Assembly: GCA_902785425.1 (NCBI GenBank)
Contig: CACZYP010000010.1
Location: 22,771 to 86,770, forward strand
Origin: an uncultured Ruminococcus sp.
GTDB taxonomy: Bacteria > Bacillota > Clostridia > Oscillospirales > Acutalibacteraceae
Length of the DNA stretch: 64,000 nt
Reading direction: 5' to 3'
Below are positions 35,217-44,407 of the stretch, in pieces. Every line of letters starts with the position of its first letter. Position 1 is the first letter of the stretch. The notes under the pieces are model-generated. The model saw only the letters and a program-made list of their open reading frames with translations, ran no database searches and had not been told where the DNA came from. A program made the position numbers and the translations under genes.

Positions 35217-35528
35217 CTATTTGGTTTTGTTTTCGTGCCTGTGCGTTCGGAATACTAAGATCATGCTTCCGGATAAGATCAATATCGAAACAGTGAACCA
35301 TAGTATCGTCACGCCTGTTTGTACCGGTGATGCCGGTTGACCACCCGAGGATCCGGGCGGCGCACTCGGTACATCTGCCGTTGGTTCTGACAAAGGCTCG
35401 ATATGGGCGACAACTTCCGTGCTGCCTCCCTTTCCGCTCTGAGCATAAACCGTAGCAGTAAAAACCGCCGAAAACAGGATCAGCAGCATGAAAATTGCAC
35501 ACCATCTTCCGATATTGCAATTATTCAT
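35217..35528 (-). CDS. Small surface protein with signal peptide and C-terminal anchor segment
   Basis: 103 residues. An N-terminal signal peptide (FMLLILFSAVFTATVYAQ) is followed by GSTEVVAHIEP, a Pro/Ser/Gly-rich linker, PVQTG, a hydrophobic segment and a basic tail (RTHRHENKTK). That order is the one seen in sortase substrates, with PVQTG as a divergent sorting motif. The mature N-terminus resembles that of the 209-residue protein encoded just upstream on the same strand, which suggests they belong to one fibre or surface layer. No function is known. Confidence 0.65.
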   Translation of the reverse strand: MNNCNIGRWCAIFMLLILFSAVFTATVYAQSGKGGSTEVVAHIEPLSEPTADVPSAPPGSSGGQPASPVQTGVTILWFTVSILILSGSMILVFRTHRHENKTK

Positions 35529-35566
35529 GTTTTTGCCTTTAATTGTTAATAAACAAAAGTTCTCGC

Positions 35567-36187
35567 TTACTTATCCTCTATCATACTGTAGAATACCATG
35601 TAGCCGCTGTAATCACCGACTATATCTTTGAGATCGTGCGGGTAAAGCTGAACCTGATTGAGGCGAAGCGTTCCGGTCAAAGATTCACCCTCTGCGGTAA
35701 ACCCGGTAAGGTAATAACCTGCTGCACTTGTCATTGTGTTGCTGTCGATATTATCCGTACTGTTAGTAATAGAACCTTCTTCACAATCAAATACATTATA
35801 GAAGAACTTCTTTGAAGAATCGGCTTTATTTGTAATGTAGAAATGCTGATCGCCGTCAACTGTAGCGTTCTGATCTCTTACATATACAGAGATCTGCTGA
35901 TTGTTGGGATCAAGATTATTTATCTCCGCTGCTTCAACAGTGTACTCCACATTCTTATAACTGTCTTCATCATCGACATCGGGGCGTGTGAGCATTCCGA
36001 AATCAACAACATCGGGGATCTCGATGATATAGGAAACTTCACCGGGATCCGCTCCTTCGATCCTCGCCGTTACTTCTGTCTGTCCCGAGCGGTTACTCTC
36101 TGTAAGCTGAGCAGCGCTTGCCGAAGCTGTGGATACTGCTGCGATAACAGCTGCCAGACCTGCCGATAAGATCATTTTCTTGTTCAT
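35567..36187 (-). CDS. Secreted fibre-like protein of unknown function
   Basis: 206 residues with a signal peptide ending near SASAAQ. The mature part begins SGQTEVTARIEG and continues with YIIEIPDVVDFGML, a pattern (charged strand, then an xIP strand) frequent in Firmicutes surface proteins related to WxL- or TasA-like families. It is rich in Asn, Asp and Thr with no Cys-rich or enzyme motif beyond one FDCEE. I start at ATG 36187, nine bases after AAAGGA, since the ATG at 36196 overlaps the ribosome binding site. It is a likely structural subunit. Confidence 0.65.
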   Translation of the reverse strand: MNKKMILSAGLAAVIAAVSTASASAAQLTESNRSGQTEVTARIEGADPGEVSYIIEIPDVVDFGMLTRPDVDDEDSYKNVEYTVEAAEINNLDPNNQQISVYVRDQNATVDGDQHFYITNKADSSKKFFYNVFDCEEGSITNSTDNIDSNTMTSAAGYYLTGFTAEGESLTGTLRLNQVQLYPHDLKDIVGDYSGYMVFYSMIEDK

Positions 36188-36215
36188 AAATAACATCCTT
36201 TCAAATTATAAATTA

Positions 36216-36369
36216 TTAAGGAAGCACTGAAAAAACCGAGTGCCCATATTGTGCAGTCAGATTTGCGGACAGTATCCGCAGACCGATCAGCATGTGTTAC
36301 AAGTGCCCTTGGGGTGCAAGCAAGATGGGTGCTCAGCCCGTAGGGCGTGATTTATTCAGTGGTTCCTAA
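36216..36369. mobile_element. MITE-like element, copy D
   Basis: 154 bases from TTAAGGAAGCACTGAAAAAA to the inverse of TTAGGAACCACTGAATAAA. It keeps the GCAAGATGGGTGCTCAGCCC block, but its centre differs from copies A and B. It lies between the 209-residue and 170-residue surface genes. Confidence 0.8.
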
Positions 36370-36375
36370 TTCATC

Positions 36376-36888
36376 TCATTTTACAATGAGCTTAAAACCT
36401 GATTCTGCCGCATTGAGAGGCGTGTGTGCCTCGTTGAGTGCGACGCATTGATATACGACTACTGCATCGTAAGTGCCTTTTTCAAGTGTCTTTGACAACG
36501 GGATCTCTTCAAGCCCCTGACCCGGCTGCAAAAGCTGCGACTCATACAGCACAGTTCCGTCGGAAAGCTTTAGCGTTGCATAAAACCCGACCTCGTTTTC
36601 TTTCGGGTTTCCTATGCGCAGTTTAAGCGAGGTGTCGCCTTTTTTCATCTCCGCCGATGAATAACCGGGGATCTGTGTGCCTTTTTTCTGCTCACTGCTT
36701 GTGTCCTCTATGCCTGTCTCCCAATCATCAACGATCATCCCGACAACGCCTTCGCTCTTTTCTTCGGGCTGCTTATCGAAATAGCCCTGCCACGTAAGAA
36801 CGCCCATAACGGCGGCGCCTGCCGAAAGTATAACGGCAACTATTATAATTAACGCTGTCTTTTTTTTATTGTTCTGCTTCTCTTCCAA
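36376..36888 (-). CDS. Membrane-anchored surface accessory protein
   Basis: 170 residues. One N-terminal membrane segment (TALIIIVAVILSAGAAVMGV) leads to an extracellular part. Residues 70-170 form a compact beta domain with TQIPGYSSAEM, NPKENEVGFYATL and QLLQPGQGLEEI, a pattern found in small proteins beside clostridial adhesin genes. The start is TTG (36886-36888) with AAGGAG ten bases upstream; no ATG in frame fits. It is first in a group of three small surface genes on this strand, behind the promoter at 36931-36959. Confidence 0.65.
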   Translation of the reverse strand: MEEKQNNKKKTALIIIVAVILSAGAAVMGVLTWQGYFDKQPEEKSEGVVGMIVDDWETGIEDTSSEQKKGTQIPGYSSAEMKKGDTSLKLRIGNPKENEVGFYATLKLSDGTVLYESQLLQPGQGLEEIPLSKTLEKGTYDAVVVYQCVALNEAHTPLNAAESGFKLIVK

Positions 36889-36930
36889 ATCTGATTATCT
36901 CCTTATGAAAAAAACATATAATACACTAAT

Positions 36931-36959
36931 ATATTACCACAATCTTAACCGGTTTTCAA
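36931..36959 (-). promoter_or_regulatory. Promoter of the 170-residue surface gene
   Basis: On the minus strand: TTGAAA (36954-36959), 17 bases, TAATAT (36931-36936), about 45 bases before the start codon. Confidence 0.65.
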
Positions 36960-37002
36960 CAAAAATGACAGTCAGATTGTAAATGATATGTATCTTTATC
37001 CA

Positions 37003-37034
37003 GTGCCGCCATACAAAACAATGTACAGCGGCAC
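37003..37034 (-). terminator. Possible terminator of the 2378-residue gene
   Basis: GTGCCGC and GCGGCAC form a 7-base stem 12 bases after the stop, with a long loop. No T-run follows on the minus strand, so this call is weak. Confidence 0.4.
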
Positions 37035-37045
37035 CGTTATTGTTT

Positions 37046-40000
37046 TTACTTGCGTATCTTTTGTTTTTTCAACTGTGAGAAAGATATGATATTGAGAAGC
37101 AATGCAAGACTCAGAACTGCTGTCAGCATAAGAAGCTGTGTAAGATCGATTCCGCCTGTTGTGCTTGTATTCGGCGACTTCACATAGCCGCTTGTGCTGT
37201 CTTTGGACTTATCATTATCTGCACCCGACTTGCTGACTACAGCAAATGTAACCGCTTCGGGAGCATTGAATGCAGCCTTGCCGTCCTTGATAACAACATT
37301 ATCGATCTTAACAGGTGCGCCTGTTTCGTCAAGTGCGAGGATAACATCATCATTGCCTGCAACGGGAACAGTCATCGTAACGCCGCTGCTCCAGAACTCA
37401 CCGGGAACATAATTTCCGTTTTCGTCCGTTGTGGAAACAGCATAAGCCGATCTGACGCTGCCCTTGCCGTAAACAGATTCAAATACCGTATACTCAGGAT
37501 CAGCTGCCGCTATCTGAGTATACTCTGTATTGAGCGAGCTGTGCATAGCGCCCTTGACAGTGATGCCGCCTAATGCTTCTATCGTGCGCTCTTCAAGGAA
37601 TCTGCTCTTTATAGTCGGATAACCCTGATTCAGAGAAAGCGAGCCTATCACTGTCTGAGCCCATTCTATGGTATCATCTGTCACATTATTAAGCTTTGAA
37701 ACAAACGGAGCCTGCATCATGTCGGAATTCTCGACCGCTTCGCAGCCCTTACCCGTTGCTTTGCCTTCGCCTATAGCGTCAACGCTGTTTATCCTTGAAT
37801 AGAATACGTTTGTTACATCCGATGTGTTGTTGACTGCGGCAACAGAACCCTTTACCGTTGAATAGCTCATGCCGATAACACTTCCTGAATTGTAAGAGCT
37901 TGCAATCGTTCCGTTGTTTTCACAAACAAGACCGCCTGCATATTTAATGGAAACGGAATTTTCACCCGAGGAGCCGTTGTTTGCACAGCCGTAGATCGTG
38001 CCGTTGTTAACGCAGGCTATACCTGCGCACCGTGTTCCCGAAACTACCGCACCGCTGCGGCAGCCTGTGATTGTTCCGTCGTTCACAGCCGTTATACCGC
38101 CTGCCTCACTGCCCCTGATAAGCGAGTTGAAGCCACGAACGGAAACAGGTTCATCTCTGTTCGGCAGCTTGATCTTCTTGTTCGGATTAAGATTACAGCC
38201 GCTCGTGCAGTGATCGAGCGTACCCTTATTCACTGCCGCAACACCGCCTGCGTATTTCGCATTTGAGTCGCTTATAAAGTCGCAGTCGATAACGTGCAGA
38301 TCTCTTACAGTGCCGCTGCTTCCTATAACACCGAACAAGCCGCCGTAGTCGCCGCTGTTGACATTAAGACCGATTATAGCGTAGCCGTTGCCGTTGAATG
38401 TTCCCTCGAACGGCTTATCTGCGGAACCTATCGCCTGCTGCCATACGGAATCGTTCGGCGCTATTATATTGTTTCTGAGATTTGCCGTACACTTTCCGTA
38501 ATGGTTATAATCATTTGCAACGTGAGCGGAAAATGCAACAAGATCTTCGTAAGTCTGAATATCTGCATCTGTTTCAACAAGATCAATGTCGCTGTCGGTA
38601 GTTTGATCCGTGTCGGTGTCGTTCGACGTGTCGGTTTCGGGATCTGTCGCCGTATCTGTTTCCGTGTCGCTTGTTATATCAGTATCGGGATCGGTATCAA
38701 CTGCCGTATCCGTCTGCGTATCTGATTGAGAATCGGTCTCTGTATCTGATGATGAGTCTGTCTGCGTGTCTGTCGATGTATCTGTTTCTGTATCTGCTGC
38801 CGTATCAGACTCACTGTCTGCCGAAGTATCCGTTTCTGTATCGTTGTCGGAATCAATGCTTTCGGGGAAATTGGAGTAGCGGTTCTCGCTCTCAATGTAA
38901 TAGATCGTTCCTCTTGTGCTGTCGGGGAGCGGATAATCATCGGGAGTTTCGCCGTTGTCGATGTTCTGATACCAAGCCTGAGTGCCGTCAGTGACGGAAT
39001 GATTCAAAAGATATCCTATCTCGCCCGAAGCAAACTGCTCTGCTGACACTGACGATTCCGAAGCGCCCGAAGCACCTGAAGCCGTATTATTCAGATAGTA
39101 GCAGTTATCTATCGTTGTCTGAGCCGACATACTGAGTGCGATCGGAGCTGTGCCGTCTGCTGCCGAACTGAGGGAACCGTAATTGTAGCAGTCGGAAACG
39201 GTATTCTTGCCCATTTCGATAACAGGTGCGATACCCGACACCTTTCCGCAGGAAGCTGTGACATTTCCGATGTTTGCACAGTCCTTTATCGTGCTGTTTG
39301 CACCGTCGTCGCCTATGATGCCGCCTGCCGACTTCATCGCTTCACCTGTGCTTTCGATATTGCCGAAATAAACACATCTGCGAAGATCAAGACCGCTCAT
39401 GGCAAAGGCTATGATACCGCCTGCACAGGAAACACGCCTGCCGTTGTCGTTGATATCGATATAGCTTGTAATATCATGAAGCTTTGATCCTGCCGCCGCA
39501 TATGAAACTATACCGAGCATCGTATCTTTATCAACATCATCTGCTGTGACGTCTATCTTTCCCTTTACGGTAAGATCCTTGATCTCTCCGTAGGATATGC
39601 CGAATATTCCCCAGTGATTGTAAGAACCGTCGGCATAGAAGTTTTCTATCGTATGACCCTGACCGTCAAAGTCGCCTATGTATCTGTCCTCGGACGTTGC
39701 TACAGCACCGCTGGTAAAACGTCCGATATTGATAAACTGACGGTTTTCAAGGTCGATATCGCTTACAAGCACGCCGTTTGCGCCTGTGTCACGCCCGGTG
39801 AATTCTGCGTGTTCATGCTCGTCGTTTACCAAAGCCGCATACCAGAGGAAATTTCCTGCGTTTGCGATCTCATAGCTGCCCTCACTGTTGAGAACTGCCG
39901 GTTCATACTGACCGCATGAGCAGATACCGTTTACATAAGCATGATCATGCGCATATGCCGAGGGAGAATTTGAATAGACCTGTTGATCCTCGACATAGTA

Positions 40001-43000
40001 TATCGTTCCTCTTGACTTGTCGGGCAACGGGTAATCATCGGGCGTTTTGCCGTTGTCGATGTTCTGATACCATGCCTGCGTACCGTCTGTGACTTTGTTG
40101 TTGAGCAGATATCCCACTTCGCCCGACTTGAATGAATCGCTGTTTTTAGCCGTTACCTGATGATCGTCGGAGTAATTGATCGGCTGCGAACAAAGTGAAT
40201 CGAGGTAGTAGCAATTGCTGACCACATCGGGATCGGTCTTGTTCAGACCGCCGTACTGCGTTGCGGGAACAGCGATCGGGTCACAGAACACCCATTTGCC
40301 CGAAGTGGAAGCAACCTGACTGTCAGTTATGTTGTATGTCACATTGTAGGTCGATACGAGCGAGCCGAAGCTGTGGCAATTGTTTATCTTGTTTCTGCCC
40401 TCGCTGTGACCCGTAATACCGCCGAGCCAGCGCTGACCTTTTTTCTCGGAATTATAAAAATATGTCTCGACTGTACCGATATTAGCGCAGTCATTGATAG
40501 TTGTACTGCTTGCCTTGCCGACGATACCGCCTGCGTCTTCCTCATTCTCGCTGTAAACGTGGCCGTAGTTTACGCAGCGCTCGATCGTAGTGTTTGAAGA
40601 ACTTCCGACAATTCCGCCGATCGCCCAGCCAAGTCTTGCGCTGACATCAACATAAGAAACAACATCGCTTATCACGGAATTTGCCGCATAGTCAACAACA
40701 CCGCCGAGGTACACGTTATTTGACGTATGTGTATACACAGTTCCCTTAACTGTAAGGTCCTTTATCTCTGCCGATGCAACATTCTCAAACAAGCCTGCCT
40801 GATAAAGATCATCTGAATACGCATCGACCGAAAGTCCCGAAACGGTGTGGCCGCCGCCGTCGAATTTTCCGCAGTAGTCGGGATAATAGTCTTTCAGAGT
40901 ACCGTCAACATCACCTGCGGCGATGGAATACCATGTCCTGTTTTCAAGATCAATATCGGCGGTGAGGCGCACATTCAAAGCAGTCTCTGCGTCGCCGAAC
41001 TCGGCATGTCTGTGATCGTTATTCGTGACAGCTGCTATCCAGAAAAGCTTTCCTGCATTATCGACTTCATAGCAGCCGTCTGAATTGAGCGTCGGAGTTT
41101 CGTATCTTCCGCAGTTTACGCAGAAGCCGTTTTTATAGTTATGGAATTCAGGCACGTAAACAACTACATTCTGCTCGGGCATAGTAAACGTTATTTTCTT
41201 CGTTTTCTGATCCGATACAAAGCCTACGCTGCTTGTGATATCGGTGCCGTCTGCGCTTTTTACCGTGACGCCGTATTCAAAGAGACGATCATCAACAACG
41301 ACCATCTCTACAGTATCACCGTCGTTGTACGCAGCTTCGGTAACGGACAGTGAATTGCCGTTTTCATCTGCAAAGTACAGGCAGCCGTCGGACTTTGACT
41401 GATCGTCTATAGATGCGGTGAACTTGAAGTTCAGAACGTCAAATACGGGATAAACTATGATATCCTCTTTGCCTACCGTTACATTATAAGTATTGTTCTG
41501 CACCGTTACGGGGTATTCTTTTCTTGAATCGATACCGTAAGCCTTAACTGATTTCAGGTAATGATTGCGGTCGTGGACCATTATCATTTCCGCTGTTTCA
41601 CCCTCGGAGAACGTCTGAACGGCAAACTGCCACTTCTCATAATATGGATCGCAGACGCTTCTCATATAACAGGTGGGATTATTGTTTTTATCGTAAATGA
41701 AGTTCTCACTGTCAATGTAGACCGAAGCACCCTTCTTATATGTTACATCTACAGTGATGTCATTTTTGGGCATCGTAAATGAATACGCTTTTTCGGTTGA
41801 CAAATACAGCTGCGTATCTGCCGGAGTAACGGTGATATCGAGCTTTTCATTCGTGTTTGTGTCGGTTATCGTAACAGTATCTACCGTATATCCGACGTAA
41901 GGGCGAGCAAAAACAGTAATGGGATCGCCCTCATAAAATGCGCACTGAGTAAGACCTGAATGGCTCTCAAACTGGAGATCGCCGTTTGATGAGCTGCCAA
42001 GCGTAACTGTGTTCGGTCTTGTAACGGCGCCTGAATCTATCGTTTCAACAAGCAGATCGAAATTCTGATACGGCGACGCAAAACGGAAAACATAGCTTCC
42101 GTCGGAAAGCTTCATAAGAGTATTGTCGGCATTCTCCGGATCTTCATTTCTGTCGAACAACGTATTGACATAACCAAGCTTACCGCAAAGCTCTACCGTG
42201 TAAAGCTCACGTCCTTCGTTCGGGCGGATCCTAACTTCAAGCTCCCTGCCGGAAGTAACATCGGCATAAGCAGTGCCGTTATTGGTGATCCACTTAGCTG
42301 CGTAACCGTCGAATGTCGAACCGGAAGCGTTTCTGTCAACGTAGTAAAGCGAAGCGCTTGCCAGATTGGCTGTAATCCTGCCCTGACGAACGATCTGCTC
42401 TTTATTTCTCATTATAACGTAAACAGGGTTAGCTTCGCCGTAAGCCTTGTCTCTGGAAAGCTCTTCAAGGTCTATCTGCACCTCTGCCTCGCTGAGTGCA
42501 GCCTTCGAGGTCTGAAGCGAAACGACGTAGAAATCCTGGTCTTCGTCGATGCCTGCGTCGAGGTGACGTCTTGACTCGCCGAGTATCGCAAGCGCTCCTC
42601 GTTTAAGCAGCTTATCGCTTACGTTATCATCTGCTGCAATGCGGTAGTTCGATATATCAGGTATATCGGTGATGCCTGCCGCATTTTTCAGGAACGTGTC
42701 AAAATAACCGTTATTCAGCGACCATGCGTTGCAGTCGATAAGATCGCCGAGCTGATCGGCGTAATCGATGACCGAGAAACCTGCGTCTCTGCCGCCGTCT
42801 GCCTTGCTCTTTGTGGAAAGAAGATTAAAGTAATCCTGCGAAGCACACGTCATATTCGACCACGGAACATGTATTCCTATGAGATCGGTAGTGATCTTCG
42901 GGTCGTATTCGTATGCACCGATAGCATAAACACTTGACTTTCCGTAAGGCTTTATAACATTAAAAAACCTTGCAAGACCAGTTGCTTTCGTAGCTGTCGT

Positions 43001-44182
43001 TTCATATGTGTTAGAGTCACTGTAATAATGAGTGCCCGATTCGTGATAGTCCATGTCAAAACGCTGCGACACATCGTAATCACGCATCATTGTCATAAGC
43101 TCGTCAGAGTAAAGATCGTTTATCTGATATATCGCACGGTAAATGCTGTCTCTTGCTTCGCTGTAATGATTCCAGACATTCTTTATATCGGCGTCTCTGT
43201 CGATCTCTGTCTTATCGGAATTAAGACTGCCGTATGACGGGTCTTCATAAATAAGCTGAGCCTTGTAATCGGAGTAAAGTCGATACGCTTCAAGATACGT
43301 CATAGCAGGCGCAATAGATTCATTGATAGCAGTCTGCATAAGGCGGTACATCTGATGCTCGCCTGCCGAGTATTTTGAAAAATAATCGTGAGCGTAATCG
43401 AGATAAGTCTGATTCTTCGTCGGCGCACCCCACAAGCTCTTATCGAAAAGCTTATCCTCAGAAGGAAGAGCCGTATCGGGATTATAAGGCGACACAAGAA
43501 TAAGATAATCCGTCAGGTCGCTTGAAAAATTGAACTCGGGCGTAGATGAATCTGCGTCCTGATAGAATCTGTTTACATCTTCGTAAGCAGCTTTAAGATT
43601 TATCATATCCTGATTCAGAACTTCTTCGGACGCACCGTTTGCCGAATCCTCGGCATATTTTCTTGACATCTCGGCAAGCTTCTGAAAACGGTTTATGACC
43701 TTCTGATATTTTGAACTGAGCCTGCGAAGCTCCGCCATTTTATCGGAATACTCGTTCTTGCTCACATCGGTCGTAAGCTGAGCGATCATCTGATCGGTGT
43801 GCAGCGAGTTTGCATCGACCGTTGCATTAAGCTCTTTTATCTCGACCTCGATCTGCTTGCAGAGCTTTGTAAGCTTTTCGGTGCCTATAGAACTTCCGCC
43901 GCCCATGATACGGCGCACTGCGTTCCATATCTGCGAAAAAGTTTCGTCCTGAATATGGCTGCCGATCTTCGCCATACCGAAAAGTATCGCTCTGTCGGCA
44001 AGATCCCATAAAGCAGCAGCAACGCCCCGTGTGGCAAGCATACTGATAACGCCGCCCGAAGCTTCCTGCTCGATCTCGGCAGCCTGTGCAGCTGTCGGTG
44101 CAGTGAATGAAAAGGCCATGCAAAATACAAGTATTGCACTTAACAATCGCATTTTAAAAGAATTGTTCCGTTTCATTGACAA
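37046..44182 (-). CDS. Giant anchored surface protein with helical N-terminus, GLUG-type beta-helix modules and acidic stalk
   Basis: 2378 residues. A signal peptide (about 1-35) is followed by a long helical domain (about 45-400), then strand-rich domains. Two similar modules follow, each opening with a GxCxxCG motif (GFCVNCGRYE, GICSCGQYE) and continuing with GLUG-like repeats (GGIVG...NYG, GGIIG...NIG). Next comes a low-complexity Asp/Thr/Ser stalk (about 1773-1870) and a third GLUG module. The C-terminus has SPNTSTTGG, a hydrophobic segment and KKQKIRK, a sortase-type anchor. The start is TTG 44182, six bases after GGAG; ATG two codons later is an alternative. It is probably an adhesin; the helical head has no clear family. 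Confidence 0.85.
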   Translation of the reverse strand: MSMKRNNSFKMRLLSAILVFCMAFSFTAPTAAQAAEIEQEASGGVISMLATRGVAAALWDLADRAILFGMAKIGSHIQDETFSQIWNAVRRIMGGGSSIGTEKLTKLCKQIEVEIKELNATVDANSLHTDQMIAQLTTDVSKNEYSDKMAELRRLSSKYQKVINRFQKLAEMSRKYAEDSANGASEEVLNQDMINLKAAYEDVNRFYQDADSSTPEFNFSSDLTDYLILVSPYNPDTALPSEDKLFDKSLWGAPTKNQTYLDYAHDYFSKYSAGEHQMYRLMQTAINESIAPAMTYLEAYRLYSDYKAQLIYEDPSYGSLNSDKTEIDRDADIKNVWNHYSEARDSIYRAIYQINDLYSDELMTMMRDYDVSQRFDMDYHESGTHYYSDSNTYETTATKATGLARFFNVIKPYGKSSVYAIGAYEYDPKITTDLIGIHVPWSNMTCASQDYFNLLSTKSKADGGRDAGFSVIDYADQLGDLIDCNAWSLNNGYFDTFLKNAAGITDIPDISNYRIAADDNVSDKLLKRGALAILGESRRHLDAGIDEDQDFYVVSLQTSKAALSEAEVQIDLEELSRDKAYGEANPVYVIMRNKEQIVRQGRITANLASASLYYVDRNASGSTFDGYAAKWITNNGTAYADVTSGRELEVRIRPNEGRELYTVELCGKLGYVNTLFDRNEDPENADNTLMKLSDGSYVFRFASPYQNFDLLVETIDSGAVTRPNTVTLGSSSNGDLQFESHSGLTQCAFYEGDPITVFARPYVGYTVDTVTITDTNTNEKLDITVTPADTQLYLSTEKAYSFTMPKNDITVDVTYKKGASVYIDSENFIYDKNNNPTCYMRSVCDPYYEKWQFAVQTFSEGETAEMIMVHDRNHYLKSVKAYGIDSRKEYPVTVQNNTYNVTVGKEDIIVYPVFDVLNFKFTASIDDQSKSDGCLYFADENGNSLSVTEAAYNDGDTVEMVVVDDRLFEYGVTVKSADGTDITSSVGFVSDQKTKKITFTMPEQNVVVYVPEFHNYKNGFCVNCGRYETPTLNSDGCYEVDNAGKLFWIAAVTNNDHRHAEFGDAETALNVRLTADIDLENRTWYSIAAGDVDGTLKDYYPDYCGKFDGGGHTVSGLSVDAYSDDLYQAGLFENVASAEIKDLTVKGTVYTHTSNNVYLGGVVDYAANSVISDVVSYVDVSARLGWAIGGIVGSSSNTTIERCVNYGHVYSENEEDAGGIVGKASSTTINDCANIGTVETYFYNSEKKGQRWLGGITGHSEGRNKINNCHSFGSLVSTYNVTYNITDSQVASTSGKWVFCDPIAVPATQYGGLNKTDPDVVSNCYYLDSLCSQPINYSDDHQVTAKNSDSFKSGEVGYLLNNKVTDGTQAWYQNIDNGKTPDDYPLPDKSRGTIYYVEDQQVYSNSPSAYAHDHAYVNGICSCGQYEPAVLNSEGSYEIANAGNFLWYAALVNDEHEHAEFTGRDTGANGVLVSDIDLENRQFINIGRFTSGAVATSEDRYIGDFDGQGHTIENFYADGSYNHWGIFGISYGEIKDLTVKGKIDVTADDVDKDTMLGIVSYAAAGSKLHDITSYIDINDNGRRVSCAGGIIAFAMSGLDLRRCVYFGNIESTGEAMKSAGGIIGDDGANSTIKDCANIGNVTASCGKVSGIAPVIEMGKNTVSDCYNYGSLSSAADGTAPIALSMSAQTTIDNCYYLNNTASGASGASESSVSAEQFASGEIGYLLNHSVTDGTQAWYQNIDNGETPDDYPLPDSTRGTIYYIESENRYSNFPESIDSDNDTETDTSADSESDTAADTETDTSTDTQTDSSSDTETDSQSDTQTDTAVDTDPDTDITSDTETDTATDPETDTSNDTDTDQTTDSDIDLVETDADIQTYEDLVAFSAHVANDYNHYGKCTANLRNNIIAPNDSVWQQAIGSADKPFEGTFNGNGYAIIGLNVNSGDYGGLFGVIGSSGTVRDLHVIDCDFISDSNAKYAGGVAAVNKGTLDHCTSGCNLNPNKKIKLPNRDEPVSVRGFNSLIRGSEAGGITAVNDGTITGCRSGAVVSGTRCAGIACVNNGTIYGCANNGSSGENSVSIKYAGGLVCENNGTIASSYNSGSVIGMSYSTVKGSVAAVNNTSDVTNVFYSRINSVDAIGEGKATGKGCEAVENSDMMQAPFVSKLNNVTDDTIEWAQTVIGSLSLNQGYPTIKSRFLEERTIEALGGITVKGAMHSSLNTEYTQIAAADPEYTVFESVYGKGSVRSAYAVSTTDENGNYVPGEFWSSGVTMTVPVAGNDDVILALDETGAPVKIDNVVIKDGKAAFNAPEAVTFAVVSKSGADNDKSKDSTSGYVKSPNTSTTGGIDLTQLLMLTAVLSLALLLNIISFSQLKKQKIRK
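38575..38865 (-). repeat. Low-complexity Asp/Thr/Ser-coding repeat
   Basis: Degenerate repeats of a six-base unit coding for alternating Asp with Thr or Ser (for example TDTSADSESDTAAD) form the stalk of the 2378-residue protein. Such tracts can gain or lose units by slippage. Confidence 0.85.
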
Positions 44183-44223
44183 TCTTCACTCCTTTTTGGA
44201 TAAATCTGTCAGATTTTATGCTT

Positions 44224-44253
44224 ATTATACACTAACGTCACATGAAAAATCAA
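44224..44253 (-). promoter_or_regulatory. Promoter of the 2378-residue gene
   Basis: On the minus strand: TTGATT (44248-44253), 18 bases, TATAAT (44224-44229). Confidence 0.6.
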
Positions 44254-44341
44254 TACTTGATGCACGAAATACTGATTTTTTGCACGAACGACAAGAATTT
44301 TTAATGATATTAACCTTATAATTACTATGCAGAATAATAAA

Positions 44342-44385
44342 AGCAACAAAAAGCAAGGCTGCCCATAAAAAGCAGCCTTGCCCTA
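44342..44385 (-). terminator. Terminator of the dockerin lipoprotein gene
   Basis: GCAAGGCTGC (44353-44362) pairs with GCAGCCTTGC (44372-44381). On the minus strand it is followed by TTTTTGTT. Confidence 0.85.
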
Positions 44386-44407
44386 TTATCCAGATTCTAT
44401 AATGATT

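Noticed and set aside
38575..38865. Repeated short units resembling a tandem or CRISPR-like array
   Set aside because: The units are six-base codon repeats in frame with the surface protein, with no spacers or constant repeat; they code for the Asp/Thr/Ser stalk.
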